Source: Erodium maritimum
Lineage: Eukaryota; Streptophyta; Magnoliopsida; Geraniales; Geraniaceae
Length of the DNA: 64,000 bases
Direction: 5' to 3'
NCBI GenBank assembly: GCA_963921825.1
Contig: OY997588.1
Span: forward strand, 125,457,203-125,521,202
Positions 48,932 to 61,054 of the stretch are shown one piece after another. Under the pieces are notes generated by a model. It had not been told where the DNA came from. It ran no database searches and saw nothing but the letters and a program-made list of their open reading frames with translations. The translations under genes were made by a program, and so were the position numbers. Each line of letters begins with the position of its first letter. Positions within the stretch are counted from its first letter, which is position 1.

Positions 48932-50612
48932 CTGTGAAATGATGACAGTCTGATTATGTGAGGTCAAAGTAAATAGTAGTCAGGTTGAAAAAATATATAC
49001 AGTATACTCAATGCAAGCAATGCATTAAAATTCATCTATACTTTAAGCTTTTTTCCAGATGATTATAAGATGCTATACTATTAATTTACAGCTTACATTA
49101 GAAAATGAAAACATCCAATAATTCTAGGTGATAACATAACTTCAATATGTTGTATGACACTGACAAACGTCCCTACAGTAATAACACCATAAAAACAAGG
49201 ACAAATATAATATCTTTTATGCGATCTTCAATTGAAAATATTGCTTCTCTCAGAATTTCATTTAAGAAGTAATGTCACAACTTGAGAGGTTTCATACTAC
49301 CACATAGAATTGAGAATCACTACAAGGGGACAAAGGACAATATTCATTCACCACAAGCCACAAGTTAATGTGAAGAGGTCAAATAAGAGTGTAGGAAGAA
49401 TTAATATGGGGAGAAGAGAATCACTAAGAGGGGGCAAAGGACATCTTCACTAGGGGCTTGCATTCAATTGCAGGTATGACCGTAGTCATCACACTCCAAA
49501 ATATATTCCACAGAACCAATCATATTAGTTTCTCAAGAGTCAAGAAACATTATAATTCCCAAATAAGGGCATTAACATGCATTGGAACATAGAATAAATC
49601 ATCTAACTCAAGACAGGAAGGGCACTGGCAAGAAATGGTTTGAGATCTTTATAGAATAAGAATGTGACAAAAGAATGAGTGATTTTTTTTAATTGTGAGC
49701 CAACATAGATACATTCAATGGGATAAAAATGGGAAAAGTACAACTTAACCAACTCATAAATTGGATAAAGTTTATCTTGTCCAGATGGAAGGACCAGCCA
49801 AAAAAGATATCCCCTAAAACAAGTTCCAAAAGTCCTACTCCTGTCCATCTAAGTTCCCAGTATAGTTCAAGTAATTGATGCCAAATCGTTATGGGTTGAA
49901 ACAACAAACCGACCAAGCATGCAATTATGAAGAACCAAAATGCACAAATATCAACAGACCCTTGGGTACGCATCAAGCTCAGGCTATGTGAAACAAAATA
50001 AGAATGGAAAAATTAAGGCTTGATGCAATTTTACTGAAATAACGTATTTCATGAAATCCACAAAAATTACAGACAATGAGATCAATATGCTCTAATCTCT
50101 CTCAAGAACAAGTACCTTTAGAATGAGGATGAGTAGTGAAGACGTTACTAAAAAATTACAAAATCTTTACCATTTAGCAATAAATCTTTGATAGAATAAT
50201 CCACCAAAGCATGCAAACATAGAGAACCCAAATGCTGAAACCAGCTCAGAATATGTAAAACAACAAGAAAAAATGACAAAAAATGCAGCTTTATGCTTAC
50301 TGAAACACAGAAAATGCACAACAGTATCGAAGTTACACAAAATAAATCAATAATCCCAACTGTATCTATACAATAATTGATATTTGAGTGCTGAACATAG
50401 TGAACTCGCTGAGACCATACAAATAGTGACTCCTGGTCGAACACAATACTAGAAAGTCACAATTATTTACATTAATTTTCAATGTATGAAGGGCAGAGAC
50501 AGTTCCCCAAAAGGAAAGGGGTTGCAGCAAAACCCTAACCACATATAATGGAAGCATACGATTTCATGTTTAGATTGCTATAAACATGTAAATCAAAGCA
50601 CAGAGGGCGTAC
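48932..50612 (-). other. 5' leader intron of the RPN6 gene
   Basis: Minus-strand acceptor TTTCACAG|TTCTTGG at 48932/48931, 18 bases before the ATG. A donor TTCAAG|GTACGC lies at 50613/50612, after a leader exon that runs up to about 50700. The 1681-base intron holds no coding region. A second leader intron inside 50613-50700 cannot be excluded. Confidence 0.6.
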
Positions 50613-50855
50613 CTTGAACGAGGAAGAGGCGAGAAAGCAGGTCCAAACAGTAGCAGTAACTCGCAAGAAACCTGCAGATCGGAAGAGAAGATGTGAATTC
50701 TCGCCAGGCAAGGCCCTTCCTTTATTCTCCTTGTGGTATGGAATTTTCACGAAGTTGGACCGGGAAGCGGGTCGGGTTGTGGGCCATTGAGGCGTGTTGG
50801 GATTTTCGAATTTATATTATTTTTAAGAAAATATTAGAATTAATAATTAAAAAAA

Positions 50856-51101
50856 TATAATTACACTCTAAAAAAATATATGGGTCCTCTTCAGGGACCG
50901 AGCGGCGGCACTTCGATCATACCTTGAGCACTGTTCTTCAATACTTTTTATTTACAGTTTTCTATTTTATTCAAGATCATCGTAGACGTTCTATTATTGT
51001 TGAGTTATTATTCGACCCGTCTAAGGAATCAAACATGTAATAGCTCTTTTTCATAGTAATGAAAGTTGATCCTCTTATCTTTAAAAAAGTATAATTACAC
51101 T
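50856..51101 (+). mobile_element. short retroposon tail (50868-51089) with 12-bp target duplication
   Basis: TATAATTACACT at 50856-50867 and 51090-51101. The insert is only 222 bases and ends ..TAATGAAAGTTGATCC..TTTAAAAAAG. It is probably a strongly 5'-truncated LINE copy. Confidence 0.8.
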
Positions 51102-51121
51102 ATACCATTCTCTATGTGATT

Positions 51122-51965
51122 AAAATCAAAAGTAGAAGAGTGTCGCCTAAAGCCATGGCTTCTGTCATGACTCCTCTCCTCATACTCACACTCAGTGGGT
51201 TTGTTTTCGACACCAATTTTGCTTGGATGAAGTTCACAACCGTTACTCCCCTGCGCCTCTCCCCATGAGCTTTGTTAGTGTTTTTCCTGCTATGGCTCCC
51301 TTCGAGCCGCCTCTAGCTACCGCGACGTTGGCTCCCTCCCGCCACCAATGATGTGTCTCCCGATCCTGTTCGCCCCCCTCTACAACTTTGATGGTTTTAG
51401 TCTGGCTCACTTCGACATCGATCGACCTCACCACCTTGGAGCCTTGCGACCTCTTTGTATCAGGTCAACCCTCCTAATCAACCCCCGCCGTCTCTGAAGA
51501 CGCCATCAGAGCGTCCTTCTCCCTAGTCTCCACCACTGCACCCTCTTCGATCCCTCTCTCAATTATGGATCTGGCTACTCGAGTGAGTCTTTTTTATTTT
51601 ATCTGATTTCATCTTTACAGGGTCAATAACGAAAAGAATTCAGTGCTCTAGGGTCTGGTCCTGTGAGGGGTCCCTGGTAAGAGCTCGGCATCCCTTTGAA
51701 ACTGATGACAGCAGGTTTGGTCGCACTCTACAGAGGATGTAGCATCCAGGAAATATCTTGAGCAACAATCATTGGTTTCGTCATAGTTTAGATTTAATTT
51801 CAGTTCACCTTTATGACTTTTCCAACACCGGTTGTCACGGTTCATCTGTCTAAGAGATTTTTTTTTGTATAGAGACATTCTGGGGCTCTATATAGTGTAA
51901 TGACTCTTCTTTTATAATTAATGAAATATGCGCACCTTTTTGTCAAAAAAAATCAAAAGTAGAAG
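51122..51965 (+). mobile_element. non-LTR retroposon (51139-51948) with 17-bp target duplication
   Basis: AAAATCAAAAGTAGAAG occurs at 51122-51138 and 51949-51965. The insert ends TAATGAAATATGCGCACC..TTTGTCAAAA. The 5' half is C-rich with no long frame; no reverse transcriptase. It lies 21 bases from the neighbouring insert at 50868-51089, so two independent insertions are nearly adjacent. Confidence 0.88.
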
Positions 51966-53063
51966 TCATCTAGGATTTTAACGGGATTATAGTACCGTAA
52001 TTGTGATATCGAAAATTCTTTTTATTCTTATAAATGTGACTAGTCTTAGGATAACATGATTCTCTCAAATTATTATCGATCATCTTTCAATCGGTTAAGA
52101 CCTTAATACAATTTATTCGCTTAATTATCTCTAATCTAGATGCAGACATAAGTAAAACACTTGATTTCAATTCATGTACCTACAACTATTGCATTTGTGT
52201 TAACATTGAAGGACGTTCATTTTTCGTATAGATGAAAGGCAACAAATGAACTTCTAAAAGATGAAATGAATCGATCATCAAACAACCATTTATTAATATG
52301 ACATTGATTTTTTGTATGAGGTTTCTTCATAAAATTTGTATAGCTATCAATTCCGTTCGATATGATATCTTAGGGTCAAAATTGATGTTCGTATGAGAAA
52401 ATTATGTCGGAAAATCAGTAAGACTTTAGAATCTTTTAAACCGACTTTTACTCTATTTTATCCATCTTTTCAATGCAAAATGATAAGAGGAGCAAAATTC
52501 AAGTAAGTAGAGAAAAATACAAGAAAAAACTAATATGGGACAAAACTGCTTATAAGTAAAAATGTGAACGAAAATATGAGAGAGAAAACCTATAAGTGGG
52601 TTTGGATAGCCTCAACGGTCTCAGGGGTTGAGGATGCGGCCACAATTGGTTGTCCTGGTGTCGAAATTGGCCGAGGTTGCATTGGAGAGCGGTCGGGTGG
52701 TGCATGAGGCAGTTGGACTTGGGACCAAGTCGATCTTAGTTCGGTGGGCTGATGGTAGCCCTATGAGGTTGTTAGAACGGGCTACAAGGGAAGACCCGAG
52801 TCGAAAAGCGACGGAGTTCCTCGGGGGAGGGCGGGACTTCCTTGGCGCATAACAAAGGCTCCGACAGGTAGTCCCGTGATGGAGACTTTCCGTGAAGAAG
52901 ATGCCAAGGAGGAGGTGCCTCTGTTGGCTACGGCGACATGAGTGGAGGAGGAGGCGAATGAGCTGGACATGGTAATAACGACTACGAAGGAGAATAGGAG
53001 AGAAAACCATAAATGACAGTCTCTTAGACTCAAAATTTCTTATTTCCTTTTACAACATCTTCT
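51966..53063. other. spacer with a GC-richer block
   Basis: 51966-52580 is AT-rich with nothing recognised. 52591-52997 is GC-rich and flanked by GAGAGAAAACC (52580-52590, 52998-53008), which could be another insertion, but no A-tail is visible. Confidence 0.35.
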
Positions 53064-54344
53064 AGTATAATCTCCTTTTTTTGGCATAAATATGAAACTT
53101 TATTAAATAGAGAATTTAAATAAAAAAAGGATCATACAATCGTGAGAATGATTATACATGGCGATTTTGGGTTCTGATAATTGCCGGAACACTAATCATA
53201 TCTTAAAATACCCAGTATTACCAGGTAAAACAATAACGGGTGGTTCCCTATTCAAACGGTGCTTGGCTTAGATGATCCAAAATTATTTCCCCGTTTTGAC
53301 TTGAGCAAGCATGTGGTGTCGGGATAGTCGTCCAAGGAGGAGGCTGGAGGACGTGTAGTATCCCTCCCTTGAGGGCTGAGGTGTGGTTCCTCTGGGACAC
53401 CCCGTGTCGCCCAGCTGTTCTCTTGGGAATCAGCGAGGCTGTTTGGCAGACCTCGCCTCTACCCTATCAGGGACATTTTTCCCTGGACCAGTTCAGTCAA
53501 TGTCGCTCCTTCCTCGGTATCCATCGTGGTGATAGCTACCCTTCAAACCCTGAAAGGTACTCGACGTTCCTGAACTTCATGCGTGGGTACATACGAGGGC
53601 GTACGGCCACTGTTGTACGAATGCGGAACAACATGATATGGGGCTTTGGCGCATCCTGGCTATTCTAGGTTGATCCTCCAACGTCGATTTCCTCCTCGAT
53701 CTTCATTTCATCTTGATGAATCATTCTCCATGGATGCATGTCCAACATAAGCGGATCACAGGTTCTCCTCGAGTGACACATCGAGTTTACTCCATTTGAG
53801 CATGGATGATCAGTCCCCGTGGGTAGCACACGACTCTGAGGTCATGGTTGGTGTCATCGTCCTCCTTGGTGGCCGGGTAGCATTGGGGTAGGCGGGTGAG
53901 GTCGTCCCTAAGGGTGATTCCATGGTGGCAGAACCACATTTGATGGCATCTAGTGGAGAGTCAGGACGGTGTCCTCCCTTTCGTGAGATCTCTTGACCGA
54001 CACCATCATTCATGGAAAGGTCATGGGTAGGAGATTCCTTACTGAAGCTTAGACTAATTCGACAAGGAGGACATGATGACGTGATGTCACTGTGGTGGCA
54101 GCTTCAACATAAAACGTCCAAATCCAGGGTCCCCATTGTGTTGTCCGCAACATGGAGGGGCAACGCATGACAATGCGAGGGGCCAGAGGGGTGCACGGTG
54201 GTGGCGGAGGCGAGACCATAGTGGTTGGATCAACTTGTGGACGGAGACAGAAATGAGGGGCAGAGACGAAAATGAGAGGCGGAGGAGGGAGGAAGGAGAA
54301 GGAAACAAAAACCCTAAAAGATGAATGTCAAAGTATAATCTCCT
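53064..54344 (-). mobile_element. non-LTR retroposon (53077-54331, minus strand) with 13-bp target duplication
   Basis: AGTATAATCTCCT at 53064-53076 and 54332-54344. Read on the minus strand it begins with a leader (TTTAGGGTTTTTGTTTCC), has a C-rich 5' region, and ends ATAAAGTTTCATATTTATGCC with an A-run. Short frames only (for example 53810-54013), no known domain, no reverse transcriptase. The 5' end may be complete. Confidence 0.85.
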
Positions 54345-55671
54345 AATGAATCATTTAAGCATTTATGATTTTTGAAAATTTGAATTATGGATGAATAAAA
54401 AATGGGTTAATTGTCCAAAACTATACTAAAATTTTGTACACAATTGGATGCATGCACAAAATTTTGTCCACGCTATGTGGTTACGCTAAAGTTTCTCTCA
54501 CCAACTTATGGTAGGAAAAATAACAAAATATGTTATTATGTAACCTCACGTTATAGCATGTGCGTGTTAGTGAAATTTTGTTGGACGAAATTGCCCTAGC
54601 TATCTACAATCACTTATTTTACAACAATTGGTTTACTAAACTACCTTTATGTTCTCCCCCAGCACTTGTTTTTTTGAAGAGGAAGGGAAAAAGGATGAAG
54701 GTGTTTGAAGAGGAGAGACCTAAGTCAGATGGAGAAAGAAAAAGAGGAAGACAAAAGAGTCGAGTTAAATAGAAATGGAGGCAAACGGTCGCGGCATCGC
54801 GACGGGGGGAAGGAGGACTGAAGGCCCGAAGGTGAGTTCATGGGTACTTCAAAAGCGTCGATCTGTTGTTTCTGTGGAGTATCATCTATCATTCGTACAT
54901 CTTGGTTGAAGGACAACCCTAGACGTCGTTATACTGCTTGTGGGAGTTCCAATATAATGAGAGATTTTAGGTTTTTTCATAAATTTTAGGGTTTCATTTG
55001 TAATGTGTTGATATAGGTTTTGTAGGCATCTGTTATCTTCAATATTCATAGATTTTAGGGTTTCTGAAATCTGAAACTTATAAACCTACTATGGTACATC
55101 AGGGAGAAGAAAAATGCGAATATTTTGACTAACAAAGGTTATGGAACATCATATATTAGTTGAACGATAGAATATTTTGGAGAGAAGCATGTTAGAATTG
55201 GAGGAAGTAAAGACAAATTTGAAAGAGGATCTTAGAAGAATGAAATTGAAGATGAATGAAGCAAAACAGAAGCTGAAAATGAAGAACATGAAGCAGAAAT
55301 TGGAAAGTACAAAAAAAATTCAATAATAAGATACTACAATTTTTATTCATATCTTACGTAGTTTTTATTCATGTGTGGATGAAAATACAAATTTGTTCGT
55401 CTAAACTACTATTGAATGAAGTTTAAATTCATTAAATTGTGTAACTTGAGTCAATCATGTGAATCCTTCCTTTTGAATATAATTTGAAGGTAAATGAAGT
55501 TTCAATTGATCAGATTATGGAAGTTGAGTATTCGAGGTGAATGCTTATTATGAATGCAACATGAAGATGAATGAATTATGGAATTTGAGTGATTCAGGTG
55601 ACTTCTTATTGTGAATGCAATATGAACATTAAAGATTTGAATCATATTATGGACATTGAAATGCCTACTTT

Positions 55672-56113
55672 TTAATGTAGGGTAAACTACAAATGCATAC
55701 CCTGAAGTTGGCACATTTAACCGATGATTACCCTGAAGTTTAAAGTTAACTGATGCATACCCTAAAGTTATGAGTTGTAACTAAAAACCCCTTCTGTCAG
55801 CTAAAATGACGAAAATACCCTCAATGATTTTTTTAAATATAAATAAAGTGACTTTTTAAATAAAAATGAAGTCATTTGATAAGTATATATATATATATAT
55901 ATATATATATAACAAAAGTAATTTTTAAATAATTTTTTTAACATAATTATTGAAGTATAGTTGAGGGTATTTTCGTCATTTTAGCTGACGGAAGGGTTTT
56001 GAGTTACAACTCGTAACTTCAGGGTATGAATCAGTTAACTTTAAACTTCAGGGTAATCATCGGTTAAACGTGACAACTTCAGGGTATGTATTTGTAGTTT
56101 ACCCTTTAATGTA
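55672..56113. mobile_element. Mutator-type MITE, copy 2 (element 55681-56104)
   Basis: A perfect 9-bp duplication TTTAATGTA (55672-55680, 56105-56113) flanks GGGTAAACTACAAATGC..GCATGTATTTGTAGTTTACCC-type inverted ends. Long arms contain ACCCTGAAGTT repeats. The inner AT-rich part (TCAGCTAAAATGACGAAAAT.. and a TA run at 55884-55910) matches that of the copy at 15473-15931. Non-coding. Confidence 0.9.
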
Positions 56114-56204
56114 TTATGAATTGTCCACATAACTATGCAATGCATTGAATTTTGCTCACACAATTAAATAATGCTTTGTTTTTTTTTTATTTCCACTACG
56201 ACTT

Positions 56205-58394
56205 AGCAAATAAGGAACATCTGGTCATTGACATCGTATCCGATTGCCACAAGCATTTGACCCCTGTAATGTTCCTTGAAGAAAATAAATAAAAGTATAT
56301 AAATAAATGAAAGTAAATAAATGTTAGTAAGTGAACGCAATACAAAACTAAATTTTAACAACTAACGTTATTACCTTGAGATGAAAACCATCCATCATAA
56401 CGTATGGATGACATCCCTCCATGAAACCTCATCGATGTGCCTCAAAGCGTATATACACACGTTGAAACCTCTCAACAGGGTCACAGTCATACTTGGTGAT
56501 GACCGTACATCTGCTGCCTGGGTTTGTAGCTTCTAAGTTGCACAATAGTCGTGCATGCGCTAACTATTTCTCAAGTTCTCTATGGATCAATCTATGAGCC
56601 ACCTTTATTGCTTTATATGCTTGAGAACCTGTTACTGCAAGCTGTAACTATTGATTGATTTCAACTACCATATCTTTACTTGTAACATTGGGATACCTTC
56701 AGATGTAAGCTAAGAAGCGAGCTGCTAGATACATCGACTTGACAGAGCGGTTGGTCTTTAAAGTCGGACAATCATGATCAAGAATATGTATCGTATTGCA
56801 AAGTTACCCTTGTCACTGACTTCGAGGCATATAGCTTGAAACGACAGTTCTTCGCCAGACAAACAATTGATATCTTTGTGGACTCATTCCTTAAGAGAAA
56901 AAACTCAACCTTCCTTTGTGCAGCGTAACCTATTAGTGCCAAACGGAAGAATGTTGCGTTCTTGAACCGTTTTTCTACTGCTAGAGTACAATATTTGTAC
57001 CTACCGCTGCCATCACATATTGGAATATCTTCACTAATCTCTTCATTAGGTTCATTACTTATCTTCCAAAACACAACGGCTTCAATATTAGCTTGTTGGA
57101 ACTACTCATCCCCAATTGTTCCACGATCATGGGTAGATTGATCTTTATTTTCCACATCTGCCTCGTTACATCACCATCACTAAACTCTTATGCTTCATCA
57201 TTTTCTTCATGAACGGATTGATCTTCATCAACTGAATAATAGAAAATATGAGGGAAGAAATCATCCGGTATTCTTGTTTGAACAACAAAAGGTTATGAAA
57301 ATCAAATTACAACTCAAATATAATAACATGCAAACTGAAATTTAAATTAAATATAGTCATACCTTTTAGAGGGTTTTCATTATTCTTTTCAGATTCCTCA
57401 TCCGAGTTCTCATCGTCCGTAAATCCATACACCAAATGTTCCTCACTTCTATGTTCTACGCTTTCATTAACAAAAGGACCAGAATTCTCATCTAGTAGCC
57501 CCCTAGTCACCATATTAATGGTGTCGTTAATAGTTTTTCTTTCCTTCTCAACTATCAGCCGTGAATCATCATCATCAACTCTCTTGTCATACCTACAATC
57601 ATCATCATCAACTCTCTTGTCATTTCCACAATCATCATCATCCCTCTTGTCATTTTCACCATCAACACTCTTCTCATTTTCATCATCAACTCCTTTCTCA
57701 TTTTCACCATCACCGACTTGCTTCTCATTTCCACCATCATGAGTTGCTCCTTTCTCACCCTCATTCTCATCTTCACATCTAGCAGTAGCTTCATTCTTGT
57801 TTGTAGTATCACCATTTCATTCTTCATTAGTACTATCAACACCTCCCTTCTCATTTCCACTATCAGTATATTCATTTCCATTCTTGGTACCTTTAACTGC
57901 ACAATCATCTTCGGAATCTGAAATGTTAGCAATTTTCTGAATGTAGATTAACTCATCATCTTCACATCCATCCATTCGATTGTCAATTTCTTCTCTTGTT
58001 CAAATGAACACCCGACCAACATCCAAATTCGTTACCCGCCTCTCCCTATGAGGAATGATGGTATTCAAGGCTATAGCTTTGGAGCTCCCATTGATGTAAA
58101 TTGAAATCACTTCGCCTTTCTCAAACAAATTCAATGTGTTCATCTTCCACCAGCTTCTCTCTCCTAATCTTTAGTGACAACAAGGGGATGTGGTACTCAA
58201 TGTCATATGTGTAGTCATAACCAAGATTGAGTATCAAATTCGTCACACTTCACAAACCTACACCATCACCATTTAATGTAAACAATTTTTGCTGCCTCCA
58301 CGTATTGATAGTGTGGTTCTTCTACGAACTGTCCCCCATAGTTGATTTCAAATGTTCTTGGAAATGGTTCAACTTTGGGTGGCCTATGCTCCAT
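56205..58394 (-). pseudogene. mudrA-type (MULE) transposase relic
   Basis: Read on the minus strand with several stops and shifts. The start MEHRPPKVEPFPRTFEINYG, followed by GQFVEEPHYQYVE, is the usual N-terminus of plant MULE transposases. Weak continuation follows to about 57950. A long Glu/Asp/Met-rich low-complexity region covers 57932-57550 and an acidic stretch 57513-57360. Then RFKNATFFRLALIGYAAQRK and NCRFKLYASKSV form the zinc-binding-like MuDR domain, at 57074-56778. Next come TNPGSRCTVI and GFMEGCHPYVMMDGFHLK, the first catalytic Asp block, near 56400. After an intron-like gap, YRGQMLVAIGYDVNDQMF ends near 56210. The rest of the DDE domain is missing. It cannot make a protein. Confidence 0.8.
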
Positions 58395-59238
58395 TTGACA
58401 AAAGGATGAAGTATAATTTAAAATTCAGAAGAAAATAAAATTCTACACAACTGTGGCATGAACATTTAGGCATTGAAAATTGATTTGGTGGAAACATACG
58501 AGTACCTAAAGATAATGTGGACAATACATTAAAAATTAATGTGGTCAAAACATAAGAGAACCTAAATATAATGTGGACAATACATATGGACACCTACAAG
58601 GAGCGTGGGCAATCCATAATTAAGTTATCCAAATCCTAAATAGAGTCAATTGTTTATTTCTCCTATTGGATTCATTTTCATTCATACATACATATCACTA
58701 CATACAAAACACAAACAAAACCCTTCCCTATTCAATAACCTGTTTATGCTACAACCCTAAACCTGACTACTGTTCAATTTTAAAACCCTAACCCGTAAGT
58801 TATCAACTGCAACCCTAAACCCTTTACTTTGCCACTTCAAAAACCTACCTAGTACGGTTTATGCATGTCATTCGAAACCCTAAACCCAATAAGGAATATA
58901 TAAACAAGGTAGCAAACATTTACTTCTTAGTCGATTTCGAGTTGTTGAAAGTCGAAGAGAGATTTCACCTCCGTTCTGTGATTTTCTTCTCCAGTTCGTG
59001 TTCGCCCCGACACGCCTTATTTTGGGTCTATCTTCTGGGAATACGCCTTCGCAGCTACCGATCTTCGAGTTCGCAGGCTTCATACTTGTACTTATTCGTA
59101 ACTGAGAGAGAGAGGTCTGAGAGAGAAATACCTGAAGAAAGAGAAAACAAATAGACATATATGAACGAGAAGGCCAAAAATCGTGTAGCTCATTTTTTTT
59201 TCTCTTAAGTGTCAAGGTTAAAAGAGTAACTCTACTCA

Positions 59239-60549
59239 GGGAAAATTTCAATATAATAACCTACCAAACATTTATTTTCAAAATGATACCCTAGCATTTT
59301 TTTTTGCAATTTAATACCCTAACAAAACATTTACCAACAATTTGATACCTATCCGTCATATTTCAATTAACTTTCCGTCCAAAGTAAGTAAAAAGTCCAT
59401 AATATCCATAACTATTTGTTAAATATACAAAGGCATGTCATTGGGTTTTTAAAACTTAAAAATGAGTGAAATGACAATAATACCCTTCATTAGTTTTCAA
59501 TTTTTCAAAATATGCCCTTCATTAATAAAAATATATAACTAATTCATATTTTTATTTTAAATATATATATAATCAGATTTTATTATAAAAAATGTATAAA
59601 AATCAGATTTTTTTAAAAAAGAATATAAAAATATCATATTCAAATTTAAAAATATATAATTTTTAGAAAAAAAAATCAGATTTTAGTTTTTTTTTAAAAG
59701 ATACTGATTTTAAATTTGATATATATTATTAAAATAATTATTTTTAAAATTTATTTTTATGAAACTTTTTTTAATTTAATTTTTAAAAATATTGATTTTA
59801 GTTTTGTTGTCATTGTTTAATTTTTTGTAGTTTTAGTTCTGCTCCCTCGCTGCTCAGGCCAGAACTTAGCCAAGCTTTCCCATCTCGTCGATTTCCTCAA
59901 TTTCACACCAAAATGTCACATAACCAGGACTGAAAATCAAATCCCCAAGCAAATCCCAAATATAGAAGTCAATTTCTCCACAAAAACACAACTTCACCAC
60001 ACAAGAGGCAGGGCTTGAGCTTGGTCGTGAGATTGGGTCTCGATAAATCGATGCTTTCGTAGCCGAGGAGTGTTTTCTCCATCTGGGCGAACTTCCTCTA
60101 GGAGGAATCGATCTCGCGGAGGATCAGCGAGACCTACTCGGAGATCAAGGAGATGTCGGGGTAGAAAGGATCAGTGTAGTGGGCTCTAGAGGAGTAGGTG
60201 AAGAGGTTTGTGGTGAGGATCGAGAAGAGCATGAGGATGTTAGCGGCGGAGGAGCAGGTGGTGGCTCGCCTGAATCTGACGGTGGCTCGCTTGAATCTGG
60301 TTTGTGGGTTTGCTCACCTTCTTCTTCCTCGCTGAAGTGAAAGTCAAAAGGTATTTTGGCATTTTGAAAAAAAAATAAAAGTCCTGTGCTTTGCACTCGA
60401 CTACTTTCTATTAAAAATGGATGGAAAGTCAAGGATGAGTACCAAACTATTGGTAAATGTCTTGTGAAAGTATTAAATCGGGAAAAATTTGTGCTAGAGT
60501 GTTATTCTGAAAATAAATGTTTGACAAGGTATTATATTGAAAATTTTCC
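59239..60549. mobile_element. TIR element, possible Pack-MULE
   Basis: The left end GGGAAAATTTCAATATAATA and the right end ..TATTATATTGAAAATTTTCC are inverted repeats that continue inward (AAACATTTATTTTC, and further CTTTCCGTCC against GGATGGAAAG). The flanks CTCTACTCA (59230-59238) and TTCTATTTA (60550-60558) differ only by three C/T transitions. Inside, 59850-60350 is GC-rich, unlike the AT-rich arms, and could be a captured gene piece. The minus frame has EEEEGEQTHKPDSSEPPSDS, and another frame has KFAQMEKTLLGYESIDLS. I do not recognise the source. Confidence 0.6.
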
Positions 60550-60748
60550 TTCTATTTATACCGATAATACATGAAAAGATGGTATATTCGTCTTTTAACT
60601 CTTCATTGTATTTGAATTTGAACCCATAAAAAAAAACTAGTCATTTCAAATTCTTATGTTACATTTTCCTAGACAAAACTTTAGTATAACCATACAGAGT
60701 AAACAAAATTTTGGACATGTATTTATTTGTGGACAAAATCTATTTTAT

Positions 60749-60758
60749 CTATAAAAAG
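60749..60758 (+). promoter_or_regulatory. putative TATA box of the proton-pump-interactor-like gene
   Basis: CTATAAAAAG lies about 300 bases before the first coding ATG of the model. It falls inside the right terminal repeat of the Mutator-like element. Transcription would start near 60785. A 10-codon upstream reading frame (ATG 60811, stop at 60841-60843) would then be in the leader. Confidence 0.4.
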
Positions 60759-60810
60759 AGGACTATAGTGTTTTAAAATCGCGTGCTCTACAGAGTCCAG
60801 TCGCAGTTCA

Positions 60811-60843
60811 ATGGCGTTACTCGCCCGCACTCGCAGCGATTAA
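60811..60843 (+). other. short upstream open reading frame (10 codons)
   Basis: ATG GCG TTA .. GAT TAA, reading MALLARTRSD. It lies in the presumed leader of the gene that follows. Whether it is in the mature transcript is not known. Confidence 0.3.
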
Positions 60844-61054
60844 TTCCCTGTTTTGGTCGCGCACGTCTCTTTTGCGTTTCTTTCACTGCGGTTTCAGCCA
60901 TCTCATTGCGTTCTTATCTCTCTTAGGTAGTTATTTGTATCCTTATCTCCTGTGCATATTTTATCTCCTGTGCATTTTTATAGGAGAGAAATAGAAGCAG
61001 AGTTTCAGTTTTATCACAATTGTGGTGTGATTATCTGTGCTCATCGGTGGTGTG

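Larger units (their letters stand above)
54403..60770 (-). mobile_element. large decayed Mutator-like element with mudrA relic
   Basis: The left end (about 54403-54494) and the right end (about 60675-60770) are inverted relatives. Reading inward, both have GTCC, then ACTAAAATTTTGTACAC / ATAGATTTTGTCCAC, then CAAAATTTTGT, then TATGGTTA.ACTAAAGTTT. Roughly three quarters of about 59 aligned bases agree. Between them lies a minus-strand mudrA-type transposase relic (56205-58394). A MITE (55681-56104) and a further TIR element (59239-60549) are nested inside. No 9-bp target duplication could be fixed. Confidence 0.6.

Noticed and set aside
48914-48967. Longer RPN6 start giving 18 extra residues
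   Set aside because: There is no ATG; the frame merely continues through the acceptor site into the leader intron.
52580-53008. GC-rich insert flanked by GAGAGAAAACC
   Set aside because: An 11-base repeat without an A-tail or inverted ends is not enough to call an element; recorded only as part of the spacer.
57518-57932. Plus-strand Ser/Phe- and His-rich frames
   Set aside because: Shadows of the Glu/Asp/Met-rich low-complexity part of the mudrA relic on the minus strand.
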